DNA of 64,000 nt from Eledone cirrhosa. Its lineage: Eukaryota > Mollusca > Cephalopoda > Octopoda > Eledonidae. Below are positions 10,800 through 23,094 of this stretch, piece by piece. A program made the translations under genes and the position numbers. The stretch covers positions 114,350,439 to 114,414,438 of the forward strand of contig OZ024742.1 of the NCBI GenBank assembly GCA_964016885.1, given 5' to 3'. The number at the start of each line of letters is the position of its first letter. Position 1 is the first letter of the stretch. The notes below the pieces were generated by a model. It was not told where the DNA came from, made no database searches, and saw only the letters and a list, made by a program, of their open reading frames with translations.

Positions 10800-11011
10800 C
10801 ACTTATCCATGCCGCATATGCTATCAGATTCTGTAAATCTTAAGGAGTTCGAAACGAGTATTTCAAAGTTCGGTATATTCAGATAACAGAGTCTTTGCAA
10901 GCTGTATTAAAACTATAGTATAATTCATCTGAATATACCGAACTTTGAAATACCCGTTTCGAACTCCTTAAGATTTACAGAATCGGATAGCATATGCGGC
11001 ATGGATAAGTG
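10800..11011. repeat. 212-bp inverted repeat (85-bp arms)
   Basis: Arm 10800-10884 matches the reverse complement of 10927-11011 with only a few mismatches, around a 42-base loop. It begins CACTTATCCATGCCGCATAT. A short tandem of GATATATTATGTTATATC lies just before it. No protein is encoded. It could be a small MITE-like or foldback insertion; no clear target duplication was seen. Confidence 0.75.
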
Positions 11012-11161
11012 TGAAATGCTGGGTATATTATATAGTGTGTAGGAAGGGCCCTATTGTGTGATACTATGTGAGACTTAATTGCAGCCTCTGACAGGCAGAT
11101 TCTGCCACAGTTTCATATTGTTGCATTAATTTGATATTCTCGTACTGGCTGTTTATTACAC

Positions 11162-12300
11162 TTAATATTTACATGAATTAGCCTCTTTTGTAAAAATGTC
11201 TTCACACCATCCCACATTTTTAAACGTCAGGTATTGCGATCCAGTACGAGATAATGCTTTGTGGTCTATTCCTAAACCTTTCAGGTTCTCCTTATATGCG
11301 TCGTTGAATCTTTTATATGGTTTACTCTGTTTAATTTTTTTCTTTGAACAATTCCCCATAAAGGTTTTGCTTAGGTATTCACTCATCAGACATGCAGACG
11401 ATAGTTTCAGACCATCGCAGATCGCTTTACAAAACTATTTTCTGGTTAGAAACATTACTAACTGCAACTGAATCACTAATGTCGATAGGGGATGAATTCC
11501 ATTTTACTTTCAGAATATATGGCGTAACAATTATTGATGGAATTGTTCCAGGTCTCTATATTGATACTTGAAAGAATCCTTATTTCTAAGAGTTTAGAAT
11601 AGACGATAACACGAAGTATCTATACAGAGATATGTTTGTTTCATTCTTGATGCATATGTGTGACCAAATACGAAACTCTAAACTACAACATGATTTCGCT
11701 GCTTTTTTCAAATCATTATATATATATTTATGTTTAATGTTCCGCATGCAAAATATTATATTTCCCATATAGTTTAGGTTCTTGCACAACAAACCAGGTG
11801 CAGATTGCGACAGAACAATCGTCTGTAAAAAATGTATAGTGAAGCCAAAGATATCACATGCAGAATTAAATGCTGAAATCAATAATTAATGTCTCCGCAC
11901 AGAATGGCTGTGTAAGTCACACTCATCAGTATAAAATAGACCTCTTATAAACTTGCTGAACAATTCGCTCTTATAATTCCTTCTTCCTGAATTAAAGACA
12001 TTTCATGTGGTAAGATGGCTTACATATACACCTTCATATTTGGTTTAGAAAGTATGGCATCGAAATAAATTGCAAAATGGGCAGGGAGTGTGTCCCCAAA
12101 GTTAACTCTGTCTTTCATGTCTTACTGAAGAACTTTCAATATATTTCGAAACTGTTGACGTCATCCAAATTTAGTCATAACCACAGGAGGTGAAGGTCTG
12201 CTCAATACGATATTCCTGTAGTTGTTTCATTGTCAAGATCATATCACCATAGTCTATTTTCACACGAAATTATCATTGTGAAACTTATACGACTTTTGGC
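11162..12300 (-). pseudogene. RTE-like LINE relic (reverse transcriptase C-terminal half)
   Basis: Read on the minus strand, decayed frames follow the order of an RTE-type reverse transcriptase. KFG-x-RQQFRNIL is near 12160. MISAFNSACDIFGFTI (11882 down), then VLSQSAPG and LYRYFVLSS (to about 11586), match the post-catalytic and thumb segments. MSEYLSKTFMGNCSKKK and YKRFNDAYKENLKGLGID (11386-11162) match the C-terminal tail in which such proteins have a DEYLP...KRFKD...LK motif. Stops and frameshifts are frequent and the YADD box is not recognisable. The endonuclease part was not found. Confidence 0.55.
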
Positions 12301-15300
12301 ACTAGTAAATGATTAGGTTTTACGAAACGTGTTCATGCTGCATTCTTTCAGACAACAGACATGGTGGAAATGCCACTAACATTACCACGTTTGTCTTTGG
12401 CACCGTACTTGAAAAGAGAGACCAAAATAACATCAACCCCGGTTATTTAAATTGCAATGTGTACATTTCTGTAATGCAGATGCAATGTTATTTGATTATG
12501 TAAGGGAGAATAAAATTATGGTGTAGCGAAATGTCTTTGCAGGAATCCTTTTTTGTAATCTTTGATGTGTTGGGACCACAATAGAGCCCACATAAAAGAA
12601 TGTGGGTAATGTAAATATCTAAGAGGTAATTTCCCTCAACCAGAATATAAAAAAAGACTGATAAATAATAGATAGGTAATGCACGAAACAATTTGGTTAC
12701 TAACAGGGTTTCACGCAGATATGTATGCCAGTTAAGGAAGAACACTTTGATGTTTCGTTTTTTCCAATTCACTCCTCAAAAGAGGATATAGTTAACGTAT
12801 ATCATGTTCAAGTATATTGGATAAAATATTACTTCGCTTTGTTTTATTTGTTATCATGAATTATTTTGAAATAATTGCATTTTTTCCCAAGGATAATGTT
12901 GAAAGTAATTGTTGATATATAATCCGCGCCAAAACTGCAAATCTCATTCGATCCGCAGGTGGCACATTCTATATCCAAGACCTTATTTGCATAATCAACA
13001 GTTCGTCGCTGTTTCCGGCCTTTTATTTTGGACAAACTAGACAAAAACGTTGGAGAGTTTTGTCTATCGTCTTTCAGATATCAGCCTCAACAACTCGTAC
13101 CCGGTCACATTGGATATACGTATGTCGGGGTTTCCTAACCTAAGGGAATTCCCACACCGGGGGTTGATTTCATCTGATGGGTGGCCGATGAGTAACTAAA
13201 CAGAAAATCGTGGGCAATTGGGAAATTTGGTTGGTGATATATGTTTTTGAGTATTAAGAAATGCAACTGACCTGTATAACAAAAAAGCAGGAGGTTAAAT
13301 GGGAAAACTGTAACACATTCATAGTTTCGATACAAACATCCTCTAGAAAGGAGCATTTTGATATTTGTATAGTTTCGAGAATTGTCATTAATATTCAGAC
13401 AGTTTGTCGAACAAAATATATTTTTTCGGTTATAAATTAGATAAGGTAAGACCAAGAACAATGTGACAGTAAAATTAAGAAATCATCTCAGGATAGACTC
13501 CTCCACAACGCCAGCTCCGATGGACCACATATAAATTTGATAAAGACGATAAACTCTAGGAATTCTGACAAAAGACCTAGACAAGTTAGCGTGAACGATA
13601 ATGCCAGGCGAAATATGATAATCCCAAGATAGGACTTGTTCACAGCCCAATGCTCATGTTCATATAAACAGACAGCTATTTCATGCTGTTGGATTTTATT
13701 GAATGTCATTGAAACGCTTTTGTGTTCTCGTATATGTACATTATTGAAAACGGAATTCAGGTAATAATATAAACTGTTGAACGAATATGTTGGTATTTAT
13801 TGTTCCTAACATTTACTCTGTATTTTCATTTAAGAAACTGTACAGCATTGTTATATATCGAATGAGTATATCGCTTCTACGTAGAACAGTCAATTACCTA
13901 TGAATCTTAAGTGCAACCGAAATTGATGCCTGGTTGCCTTCACACTTATAGTATCACTCTAAGCATGCTGACCATAAGAAAACTATTTCTATTTGTCATA
14001 TTACTTACAGATTAATACTTCAAAACGGGTCATGTTAATCTTGGAATTTCGGAAAGAAACACAGGAAGATAACGTTATGATTGCATCGAATAATTTTTGC
14101 CTTACTGGTCGTAACCACGGGTAAGTCCCACACTATTGAAAAATCAATAATTCGACATGTTATTGAAATGGTTTTCTCGACTGCAATGCATAAAACACCT
14201 GACACAATTATCAATGCAATTCTACTTAGAAATAACACACCTTCTCAGTGAAATGTTATTGCTTGTTTGTACTGTGTATATATTTTAATTTTACAATTGT
14301 GAATAAAGCAAGTTGAATTGTTTTCAGTACATCATAAAAAGTCAGTTTAGGAATAAAAAAATAAACATCTACCAAACAATTTTGGTAAGCATTTGAACAT
14401 TTACAATAGAGTTGGACGGTGGACGCCAATGAAAACCGGAGACAAGTGCTTCTAGAAGCTACCACAATTTATATTCCCCCCCAATCTCCAATTACTGATT
14501 ATGATAATGTGCCAACCCACTTCATCAAATCTGTATTTACCTCCATTTATGCTAGGCTGCCATTACACACTTAATCTCCAATTTTATATCTAAAATATAT
14601 ACACCGCCCAGAAATGATAAGATATATTTACTTTAAATTCATCCGATTCATTCCAACGTCACAATTTGTTTCTCCCGAAAAGCCCTAGGCTCAGTTCTAT
14701 ATTCAGATCTGGGATAAATATACCAGATATTTTCTCTGATAGCTTATTTTCTATTTGTAGGATAACAATTTATTAGAAATTTACTTTTCACAATATATCC
14801 TTAAATAGTTTGAATGGTGGTGGCATGGAACTCGACTTACGATATAACTCTAGCGCCCACGTATGTTGACAGCAATATATACATGCACGCAGACACAGCA
14901 CTTACGCTTATAGAAACATACACGTACCCGAAGATGCAATCACTCATAGTATATACGCCCGATAACTACACATCCACCCTCTCCCTCACACAGACAAGAT
15001 ACACACGGACGTGCACAAACAGATGCGTACAGACACTCATCTATAAAACAAAGAATCTCGCACAAGTCTACAACACACGCACAAAAGAACTACTTCTAGA
15101 ACTGGGCACTTTGTCGGCACTAGTGTATTCGCATCCCACGCATGACTAACATGCATAGCTACATACACACTTGTCCAATTAACATTCTTTTTTCTCCTCA
15201 AATAATTTCCCATTCGTTTTATTTCCTTCTACAAGCGTAGATCGAACAATGATTTTTTTGTAACTGCTCTCCGTGATTGCCTTTTATTTTTACTTTGCGC

Positions 15301-16011
15301 TTTATATATAAGTGTGGGTGCGTGTGTATGTACGTGTTTATCTGTGTCCGTTTTTGTCGCGTCAGACTAACAGCAACACTTGTTTATTTAGGCATACTTG
15401 TTTATATTATTCCTTATACATAACATTTCCATATAAATATATATGTACATATTATTGATCGTATGCAACAAGGTACATAATATGAACCAAATATTTCAAT
15501 TATATTCCTTACGTAATAATAATTAGGCGATAATTGAATTGGTATGTTTAAATCAATTAACGTGTTTATAAATGAGTTAATCTAATTCTAACTTAGACAC
15601 ACAGATTCTAATCAATAGGGAATGTTATTTTAGGAGTATGCCAGGTGAATGATGCAAATATTTATACTTCTGAATTTAATAAGATTATACATTCACGTTC
15701 TTGATATTCTACAATATATATATTTTTTTTCTTTTAATCTAATTGCCATATTGACAGATGAAATAATTTTCAATGTATGTATACTGAGTAATTGTTTATG
15801 AATTGGGTATATATTTATTCTCACAAAAGGTAATTATATCCTTAATCACTTTCCAAGAAACTTTAACTTTATACTTTACATATCAATTAAATCATATATA
15901 GCTTGGAATAAAAAGTATATTTGGAGGAGCGATGAAATCTAAAGTGGTGTTTTTAATTAAATATACAATATATTATCAAATATAGTATACATAGATTCAT
16001 ACATACATACT

Positions 16012-16015
<4 letters not shown>
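12301..16015. other. AT-rich stretch, no gene recognised
   Basis: Only short, unrelated reading frames occur. 12300-13050 on the minus strand may hold more of the RTE-like relic but is too decayed to assign. The open frame at 14814-15149 is rich in Thr and Tyr because of CA-rich sequence and looks like a degraded microsatellite. No regulatory or RNA element is visible. Confidence 0.5.

Positions 16016-16075
<60 letters not shown>
16016..16075. repeat. (TA)n microsatellite
   Basis: Uninterrupted TA tract directly before the first copy of a direct repeat. Confidence 0.95.
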
Positions 16076-16078
<3 letters not shown>

Positions 16079-16736
16079 GGAAAATGGCATGCTGTGTTGT
16101 TGTGAATGTGATACATATGAAGTAAAAATTAGAAAGAGAATTCGGGGCTATCCGACATCAGTGATCTACTAGCCATCATAGGTATTTCTTCGCATTAAAG
16201 ATCAGACACATCCGGCTAGCGCGAACAATAACTAAAATAAATGATTGGGATAAAAAAGAATTGGGTGGAGAAAGAGAGACAGGTGAACAAACAATAATGG
16301 TGAGGCAACGTAAATAGAGGAAAAATGAGTAAATCAAGTCAGTGATTCATTTGAACATAATAACTTGCGAACATTGACGAGAAGACGAAAGACCATCCGT
16401 ACCGTGCGAAAAGTGAGCGTGAAAAGAATTTCGAACAGTGCCGGACGTTGCAGGAAGTGAGAGAGTGTGAGTAGCAGAGAGTGAGTGAGTGAAAGTGTGA
16501 GGAAGAGGCTAGCCGAGAGAAGGTGACTAGCAGAAGGGGAGAATGATAGTAAGAGGGAGAAGCAGAGAGAGAAGGAGGAGAGAGAAAGAGGATAGCAGTA
16601 AGGGAAGAGAAAAAGAGACGTCACAGTGAAGGGGAAACCATATAGGAATGGAAAATGGCATGCTGTGTTGTTGCGAATGTGATACATATGAAGTAAAATT
16701 TAGAAAGAGAATCCGGGACTATCCATCATCAGTTAT
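16076..16736. repeat. Direct repeats flanking a GA-rich segment
   Basis: About 90 bases starting near 16076 (ATGGAAAATGGCATGCTG) are repeated near 16646, ending in both cases at CATCAGT. The left copy abuts a (TA)n tract and the right copy runs into TATATATATA. The roughly 480 bases between are GA-rich and non-coding. It could be a tandem duplication or a very small element with terminal direct repeats. Confidence 0.6.
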
Positions 16737-17083
16737 ATATATATACTATCACGATAAATTAACGGAGCCATAGGCTCTCGTATTCCCTGTCAGTAATGTG
16801 CTCAAAATAGAAGGAATCCTGAGCTCTTTATAATACAATATGTAGGAAAGATAACACACTAGAGAGAGAGATAGTGCGCCATCAGTCAAACAGGGAAAAA
16901 CCACCAGTGTATGGAATATATAGCCCATGGAAGGCAGAGTAGACACACAATAATTAAAAGTATATATAAAAGTGTAAATATATACCTCGATAACTATCTA
17001 ACAAACGTACAAATCCCAAAAGTTCTGTTTCGCCAAATAAGTTGTTGACAGAAATGTTTAGCCCATGGTTCACCAGCGTGTGT

Positions 17084-17089
<6 letters not shown>
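16737..17089. other. Unassigned sequence
   Basis: No gene, repeat end or RNA structure was recognised between the direct repeat and the TA tract that borders the 8-kb PLE. Confidence 0.5.

Positions 17090-17144
<55 letters not shown>
17090..17144. repeat. (TA)n microsatellite at left end of PLE1
   Basis: TA tract ending where PLE1 begins with AGTAAGATGTATGTTAGG. Confidence 0.95.
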
Positions 17145-17146
<2 letters not shown>

Positions 17147-17300
17147 TAAGATGTATGTTAGGTCGTATGTGAATCGCGATGATCACGTCTGACCTACCAA
17201 ATATGTGACGGTAGCTAGTTAAGCTCTATGCATATACGCAGAGCAGAAATATTAGTGAAACAGAACAAAGGAACTATTATGACATTATAACAAGTATATT

Positions 17301-17345
17301 GCCGACAGCCGTTTCGTCCGACCCTATGGTGGGACTTTTCAAGGC
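17301..17345 (-). ncRNA. Hammerhead-like motif, PLE1 left arm
   Basis: On the minus strand stem I is TGCC with GGCA and the box is TTGAAAA. Stem II is GTCC/GGAC plus ACC/GGT. GAAA is followed by the self-complementary (one G-U) stem III ACGGCTGT, then a GUC cleavage triplet. The box differs from CTGATGA at C3 (T) and G8 (A), which would restore a U3-A8 pair. The same variant is present in the two other copies of this element. Confidence 0.5.
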
Positions 17346-18282
17346 ATATAACATGTGATTTTAAGATAAGTATTTACATCAACGTATCACTCAAGGCTAG
17401 CAGTTTGAAATTGTGGTATACATCAGCAGCTCCGCTTGTATAGTTGGGGTCTATATTCTAAGGGGGCTCTTTTATATTAGTTGTCGGGGTCAGGGATTGA
17501 AGGTTAAAAATTAGATAATATATAATTTACGCATTAACAGTAAACTAAAAGTCTTGGGGGTCTCGTTGAAGCTCCTTAACAAATCCCTCAATAAGTGCAT
17601 AAAGCTTACAGGCTCCAATAAACCTACTAAACTAGAAGAAATTAAGAGGCTAATAAAATAAAAAATAAATATATAAAGTTTCCCTAAAATAATATATAAA
17701 GTTTCCTCTGAAATTCCTTCGAGAGAAAACATTTTTTTTCCGAAAGTAAAAAACTTTCTGCCCCCGAGATCACGTTTACAAATTTCAGAAAACTTACGAA
17801 GTTTTGATATTCTCTACTAAGTTGAAAGAAACTAATCAATTAAAGGTTAATTCAAAGAGCCTTCTATAATTCTCTCAGAAAAGGCCCCTTTAATATTTTT
17901 AATAGGAACTTCCTCCGAGAGACCCTTCGAAGAATTAACATTTTAGAGAGCCTTTAAGGATATATATAAAAACGAATTGAGGAAAATTATACATTAAAAG
18001 TTAAAAATTACGGTATTTGGGATATGCGAGGAATTTTCAAAGGGCTGCTTCAACAGATACAACTTAGGCATAATAGATACAATAATTTAAGTAATTTAAG
18101 TAATTTAATTAGGGAGCAATTCAAAGAGTTTATCAAGTTGGGTAAGATTAAAGAAAGTGGTAAATAAGAAAATACATAAGCAAAAAGACAATAATTATAA
18201 AATGTATTTTTAAGAAGGTATAAGGTAGCTTCAGTAATCTAACAATGTATAATCACAAAAAATTATTATAAAATTATTGATA

Positions 18283-18545
18283 CAGGATTAACAAAGACAT
18301 AATAATATATTCCTGCCTAAATAACAAGTAATCAAAACACTATTAACAGTCAGGCAAAATTAGCTCAGGGATATCCCGCGCTCGGATACTTTACACACAT
18401 ACAGCAACACATAGGATTAGCACAGACATAATGGTATATTCCTGCCTAATTAACAAACAATCGATTAACAATTGATGGTCAAGAAAATGTACTCAGGGAT
18501 ATCCCGCGCACGGATATTTACATACATACAACAGGATGAACAGTA
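18283..18545. repeat. 128-bp tandem repeat within PLE1 arm
   Basis: Units start near ACAGGATTAACAAAGACATA and contain ATATTCCTGCCTA and CAGGGATATCCCGCGC. The CAGGGATATCC landmarks are at 18366 and 18494. The mirror image is at 23780-24045 in the right arm. Confidence 0.75.
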
Positions 18546-19229
18546 CTGGTGACCGTGTGGGCGCGATATCCATTATGCGTATGTAGTCATCTGCATAGCT
18601 CCAGCCACAGCTGGTCTTGTTTAAAAGTTCATAGTTCACGGATCAACTGGGATTCACTATCAGCTGCGTGGACTCTCTGGGAGATGTACCTGTGGATCTA
18701 ATAGCTAGTGGTTGCTGGGTGTGGTCCGTTCGATCTTTTAGTTTCAGGGGTTGCACGCTTTTGCGATAGACCAGCCTGCCGGTTCTAAGTCCAAGGTCTC
18801 GCTACATAGGATGTATTGGTCTACATGCTATATTGGTAAAAAAAACCAGTGTGGATTTGACTGGGGTGGTATATTACGAACTCCAAGCCCACACGCGACT
18901 GGTCAAAAGCGAAGAGCTGTCCCCTCTTTGTTTGCTGTATGGGTCGGTTCCAGCTTAGATGGTGGTCGTGTTATCCATATTCCGTCAGCCCTGTATATTC
19001 AAGACAGATCAGGGTATATATTTGCGGGTATGGTCCGGCGTCTACGTTATCCAGAGGGTCTCACTTGTGGTATTTTCAAGTTCGCATGTCATCTCCCGGT
19101 TAAGACTGCGCATGCTTCGGTTAATCTCATGCATGGAATCTTAGGGTATCATATTACACGGGGTGACTAGCAGAAAATATATATTCAATGCTATCGCGCA
19201 CCCGCTGGTCTGTGGCTACGACCGTGATC

Positions 19230-19860
19230 TCGGGGGAAGAAAGTTTTTTTCTTTCGGAAAAAAAAAATTTACTCTCGAAGGAATTTCATAGGAAACTTTA
19301 TATATTTTTTTAGGGAAACTTTATGTTTTTATTTTTTATTTTATTAGCCTCTTAATTTCTTCTAGTTTAGTAGGTTTATTGGAGCCTGAAGCCTTATGCA
19401 CTTATTGAGGGATTTTTTAAGGTGCTTCTACGGGACCCCAAGTCTTTTAGTTTACTGTTAATGCGTAAATTATATATTATCTAATTTTTAACCTTCAATC
19501 CCTGACCCCGACAACTAATATAAAAGAGCCCCCTTAGAATATAGACCCCAACTATACAAGCGGAGCTGCTGATATATACCACAATTTCAAACTGCTAGCC
19601 TTGAGTAATACGTTGATGTAAATAATGATCTTACAATCACATGTTATATGCCTTGAAAAGTCCCACCATATGGTCGGACGAAACGGCTGTCGGCAATAAA
19701 CCTGTTATAATGTCATGATAGTTCCTTTGTTCTTTTTCACTAATATTTCTGCTCTGCGTATACGCATAGAGCTTAACTAGCTACCGTCACATATTTGGTA
19801 GTTCAGACGTGATCATCGCGATTCACATACGACCTACCATACATCTTACTTATTTAGCTC
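19230..19860. repeat. PLE1 internal inverted copy of the outer arm
   Basis: Reverse complement of 17145-17770, placed just before the coding region. It holds the promoter-proximal end of the element, including a hammerhead-like motif. It preserves the 110 terminal bases that the right arm lacks, so it is the best reference for the true element end (TAAGTAAGATGTATG). Confidence 0.8.
19650..19694 (+). ncRNA. Hammerhead-like motif, PLE1 internal copy
   Basis: Box TTGAAAA is at 19653-19659, GTCC 19660-19663 with GGAC 19676-19679, an inner ACCA/TGGT helix, GAAA 19680-19683, palindromic stem III 19683-19690, predicted cleavage after C19691, and stem I TGCC/GGCA. AATAAA follows within a few bases. 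Confidence 0.5.
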
Positions 19861-19929
19861 CCTCCGGTAGAGCTTAACCTTCACTGAAAAACACACGGCC
19901 CTGGGGTGGCTTTTCAATACACTGACAGT

Positions 19930-20372
19930 ATGCTGACAAAGGACCATCTTCCGTTATCACTTAAGAATATACCCATACCACCAAGGGGTACTTATGAAAA
20001 GCAGCTTATAACCAGCGTTAACTCGTTTGTAAGGAGAATAAGATGGCGCACATTTCACTTCGATAGGCGCCGTAGCGCCCCACTAGAGAGTCCATCGAAT
20101 AATAAGTATGGATTTAGGATATTTAGGAGCCCACCCCATAACCCTCTACTCGATAAATTTGAGAGTGACCTATTATCTCTCGTCCGGTCTATTAGATATA
20201 AAAGGAAAAACGGTAAGCGTAGCGGCTTCCAAACAAAGTTAGAATCACTAGTTAAATCTTTTAAGGACATAAAGTGTATACTCGTACCCCCGGACAAGAC
20301 TAGGAATATGTACAACCTGAGTTATGAAGAATACCGCGGTTTCATATACAATGAGCTACATAAAAACCTATA
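19930..20372 (+). pseudogene. PLE1 protein, N-terminal part
   Basis: The first ATG in frame is at 19930. The open frame runs to a stop at 20371 and encodes the basic N-terminal region of the PLE1 protein. Landmarks are an NPLLDKFESDLLSLVRSIRY helix-like stretch and ILVPPDKTRNMYNLSYEEY. The latter is a block that precedes the reverse transcriptase fingers in this invertebrate family (ADKT.NMY.L..E.Y). The stop is followed after a frameshift by the next conserved block. It has no enzymatic motif of its own. Length and order agree with related elements as far as I recall them. Confidence 0.7.
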
Positions 20373-20379
20373 AAAAAAA

Positions 20380-21065
20380 CCACTGTAGCCAACCTAGATG
20401 AGATTAACAGAGAGGCTTAAGTGATAGTAACGAAGCTAGGATTAGAGAAATGCACACAACCTTATACCCCCCGACAACCAAGGTTCACATTGAAAGATCA
20501 TAAGGAGGACTTTGCAAGTAGCCCCTCTGTCAGGCTCATTAGCCCCTCTAAATCTTACATAGGGATTATAAGTAAAAAAAATACTAGATGAAGTCATACC
20601 GAAAGTTAAAGACAGGATTAGCCTGGAGCTATGGGGAAACACTGCAGAAGTGATAAAGTAGTTCTCAAGCATTAGCAACCACAAATCACTACGCTTCATC
20701 CAGTTCGATATAGACTCCTACTATACGTCTATATCCCCCATAATACTAAATAAGGCGCTCATGATGGCAATGCGGACGGGCGGACTCGCTAGATCCCAGA
20801 TTGACATAGTCCTTGCCGCTCGTAAAATAATTATCACATTTGAGGATGAATTGTGGACGCGCAAGAACACTCGTAACAATTTCGACATCACTATGGGGTC
20901 TAGCGACTCAGCGCAGGTGACAGACCTCGTCGGATTGTGATTGCTCAAGGAGCTCAGCGAGCAGCTCCCACACCTCAGAGGTGGGCTATACCGTTCCGAC
21001 GCATTGCTTACTGTGGACTTTAAACGGCACAACCTAGAATGAACTAGAAAGGACCTTTATAAATT
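20380..21065 (+). pseudogene. PLE1 reverse transcriptase core
   Basis: In broken frames the order is FTLKDHKEDFASSPSVRL, SYIGIISKK, motif A QFDIDSYYTSISP (20701-20739), then LAARKIIITFEDELWTR, FDITMGSSDSAQVTDLVGL and motif C region GGLYRSDALLTV (about 20983-21016). The palm residue of motif A (D) is present, but in motif C the first Asp expected in YRDD is Ser. At least two in-frame stops (about 20938 and 21040) and a frameshift interrupt it. The domain would copy the element RNA at a nick. This copy cannot make an intact enzyme. Confidence 0.75.
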
Positions 21066-21069
21066 CTTC

Positions 21070-22480
21070 AAGAATGTTAACCTATCAATAAATATGGATA
21101 GAAAGAGTAAGGTAGTCAACTTTCTAGATGCCACACTAGACCTAGATAAGTTAGAATATGCACCGTACCATAAACCTAACGAAAGGCTGACATACGTCAA
21201 TGCCAGCTCCAACCACCCAGGCTCAGTCCTCAAAGCAATAGTTAAAGGAGTATCTAGTAGGATTAGCGGACTATCTAGCAACGTGACCGCATTTGAAGCG
21301 AACGCGGAATATTACAATAAGGCGCTAGCTGGGTCAGGGCACAAGGATAAACTCCATTATGTTAAGACAGGCGGCACCACCCTGCCACCCCAGCCCAGCA
21401 CTGTAATCACGCATAATATGTCCATGGGAGTTGGAAGAAGAGCTAGAAAGACGAATAGGGACAATAGGAAGTTAGATAAGAACAACAACACTCGCAACGC
21501 AGACACGGATAGGGCCCACACGCCTGGTAAGCGCTATGCCGCCCCGAGCAAGTCCAACAGTGAAAACGGGGGACAGAGGCCTAGGAGACTCGAGACCAAC
21601 GCACATACCACTGGGAGCCCAGCAACCACACCTGGTAGAACCCGTAATAATATAGACGAAGAGAGGGTAAGCAGCTTAGGGGATAGGAAACGCAGTGGAA
21701 GGAATGTTACTACAGACCTCCCCAAATCTTTTTTCTCTTTAATAGATAAGAACTTCCCCCCCGGGTAGTAGGTACGGTAGTGTCATCAATAAGAATACTA
21801 TCAAGCTATCGTACTCTACAACCCCTAATCTGGCCTCACACCTAGATAAGACCAATAAGAGTAAGATTAAAGAGGGACTTAAGGCCATCCGAAATAGTGA
21901 ACCACGCCAGTACACACGACAACACGGGACCAACCCACTGAGTGAAAGACCCAGGGGGATAATAGGCAATAGAACCGGTCCCACTAGGCAGCCCCGCGGC
22001 TGCTTGGAGGGACATGCACCCCTGATTGAGGAGCATGACCCTACTAAAAAGTGTAATTGCAGAAGGAAGGACAAATGCCCACTAGCTGGACACTGCCTTA
22101 TTAGGAACGTGGTATATGCTTGTAACGTAACCACAGGCACGTATACTAAGACGTATGTGGGATCAACCGCTAACGAGTTCAAGACGAGGTTCAACGCCCA
22201 CCAGCATAGCTTCCGATATGAGAAGCTTAAAAATACCACGTCGTTAGCGGGGCATATACATAACTTAAAACAAACAAAAAACCCTTACACACTAAGCTGG
22301 AGATGCCTTACTAAAGCTCCTCCATATAGCTCGTTGAGCAGGTTTTGTAGCCTGTGCCTATCTGAATCTCATGCAATAGTATTCTCAGGACTCAACTTGC
22401 TCAACAGGAGTACAGAAATCTTCTCGTCCTGCCCCCATAATATACTTAGCTCTTTCTTTTTCTTCAGACCAGACACATAG
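21070..22480 (+). pseudogene. PLE1 thumb, linker and GIY-YIG endonuclease
   Basis: The frame 21094-21768 gives KVVNFLDATLDLDKLEYAPY, NASSNHPGSVLKAIV and EYYNKALAGSGH, all typical after the palm, then a basic disordered linker and FFSLIDKNFPPG. After a frameshift the frame continues to 22480. A Cys cluster CNCRRKDKCPLAGHC (about 22050-22095) precedes the GIY-YIG module, with VVYACNVTTG, KTYVGSTANEFKTRFNAH, a conserved HIHNLK and a SLCLSES segment. GIY-YIG nucleases make the target nick for PLE integration. The nuclease part looks intact in sequence. Confidence 0.8.
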
Positions 22481-23094
22481 CCCTGACACCACCCAGTCCT
22501 GCACTTGGCAGCCCCGCTGGCGAACAGGGTGCTCTTTAGTAACCCCGGCCGCATGGATGCCTCGGCTCCCCGATTGGCGATGGGGACTCTGGTGAGGAAC
22601 AGACGACCCTGTGTCCCACTTGCCAACCTGGGATTGGTGGCAACATTGTTGCTGGGCACCATGGGGGCAGCTGATGCCTGCGATGTAGGACATTGTGAAT
22701 GCCTGGACCCACGTTGACTAATCTGGGAAGGTGCCGTCGGAGATGTATGTCAACAAACTCGAGAACATGCCCAGGGAAACAGTAACAAAACACCCAATAT
22801 GGCGGCCGCTCCCTGCCTATAACCACTCACCCCCACCCCCTCCCTTAGTAAACCTCCGCCCATATAGATGCCCCTCCCCATTCTCCCCCACTCACATCTT
22901 TTGAGTTAGTTCTTTATTATCAGTGATTAGGTCTTTACTAATAGGAATTTTTTGTATTTTACCACAGTCGACTTAATGGGCTTGGAGAGTTGACTCCCTT
23001 GAAGTCTGACCACTCGATAAGTTAGGGGTTGTGCCCCTTGAACAGGGGTGTGTCTAGCTGGTCTACCTGCTGTCTGCTGCTACCCGAGACTGGA
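22481..23094 (+). other. PLE1 3' region, GC-richer
   Basis: It lies between the GIY-YIG stop and the right arm. It has higher GC than the surroundings and chance reading frames on both strands. No domain was recognised, so it is probably 3' untranslated sequence of PLE1. Confidence 0.6.

Larger units (their letters stand above)
17145..19229. repeat. PLE1 left inverted arm
   Basis: Two-kilobase arm matching the right arm inverted, with high identity by eye. It includes a 128-base tandem unit (two copies and a bit, 18283-18545) containing CAGGGATATCCCGCGC. An open frame of 139 codons at 18751-19170 starts at an ATG but is mirrored as broken frames in the right arm (23151-23569). It shows no recognisable domain, so I do not call it a gene. 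Confidence 0.85.

Noticed and set aside
18751..19170. 139-codon open frame in the PLE1 left arm
   Set aside because: It starts at an ATG, but its mirror in the right arm (23151-23569) is split into two frames, and no domain is visible. Most likely a chance frame in non-coding arm sequence.
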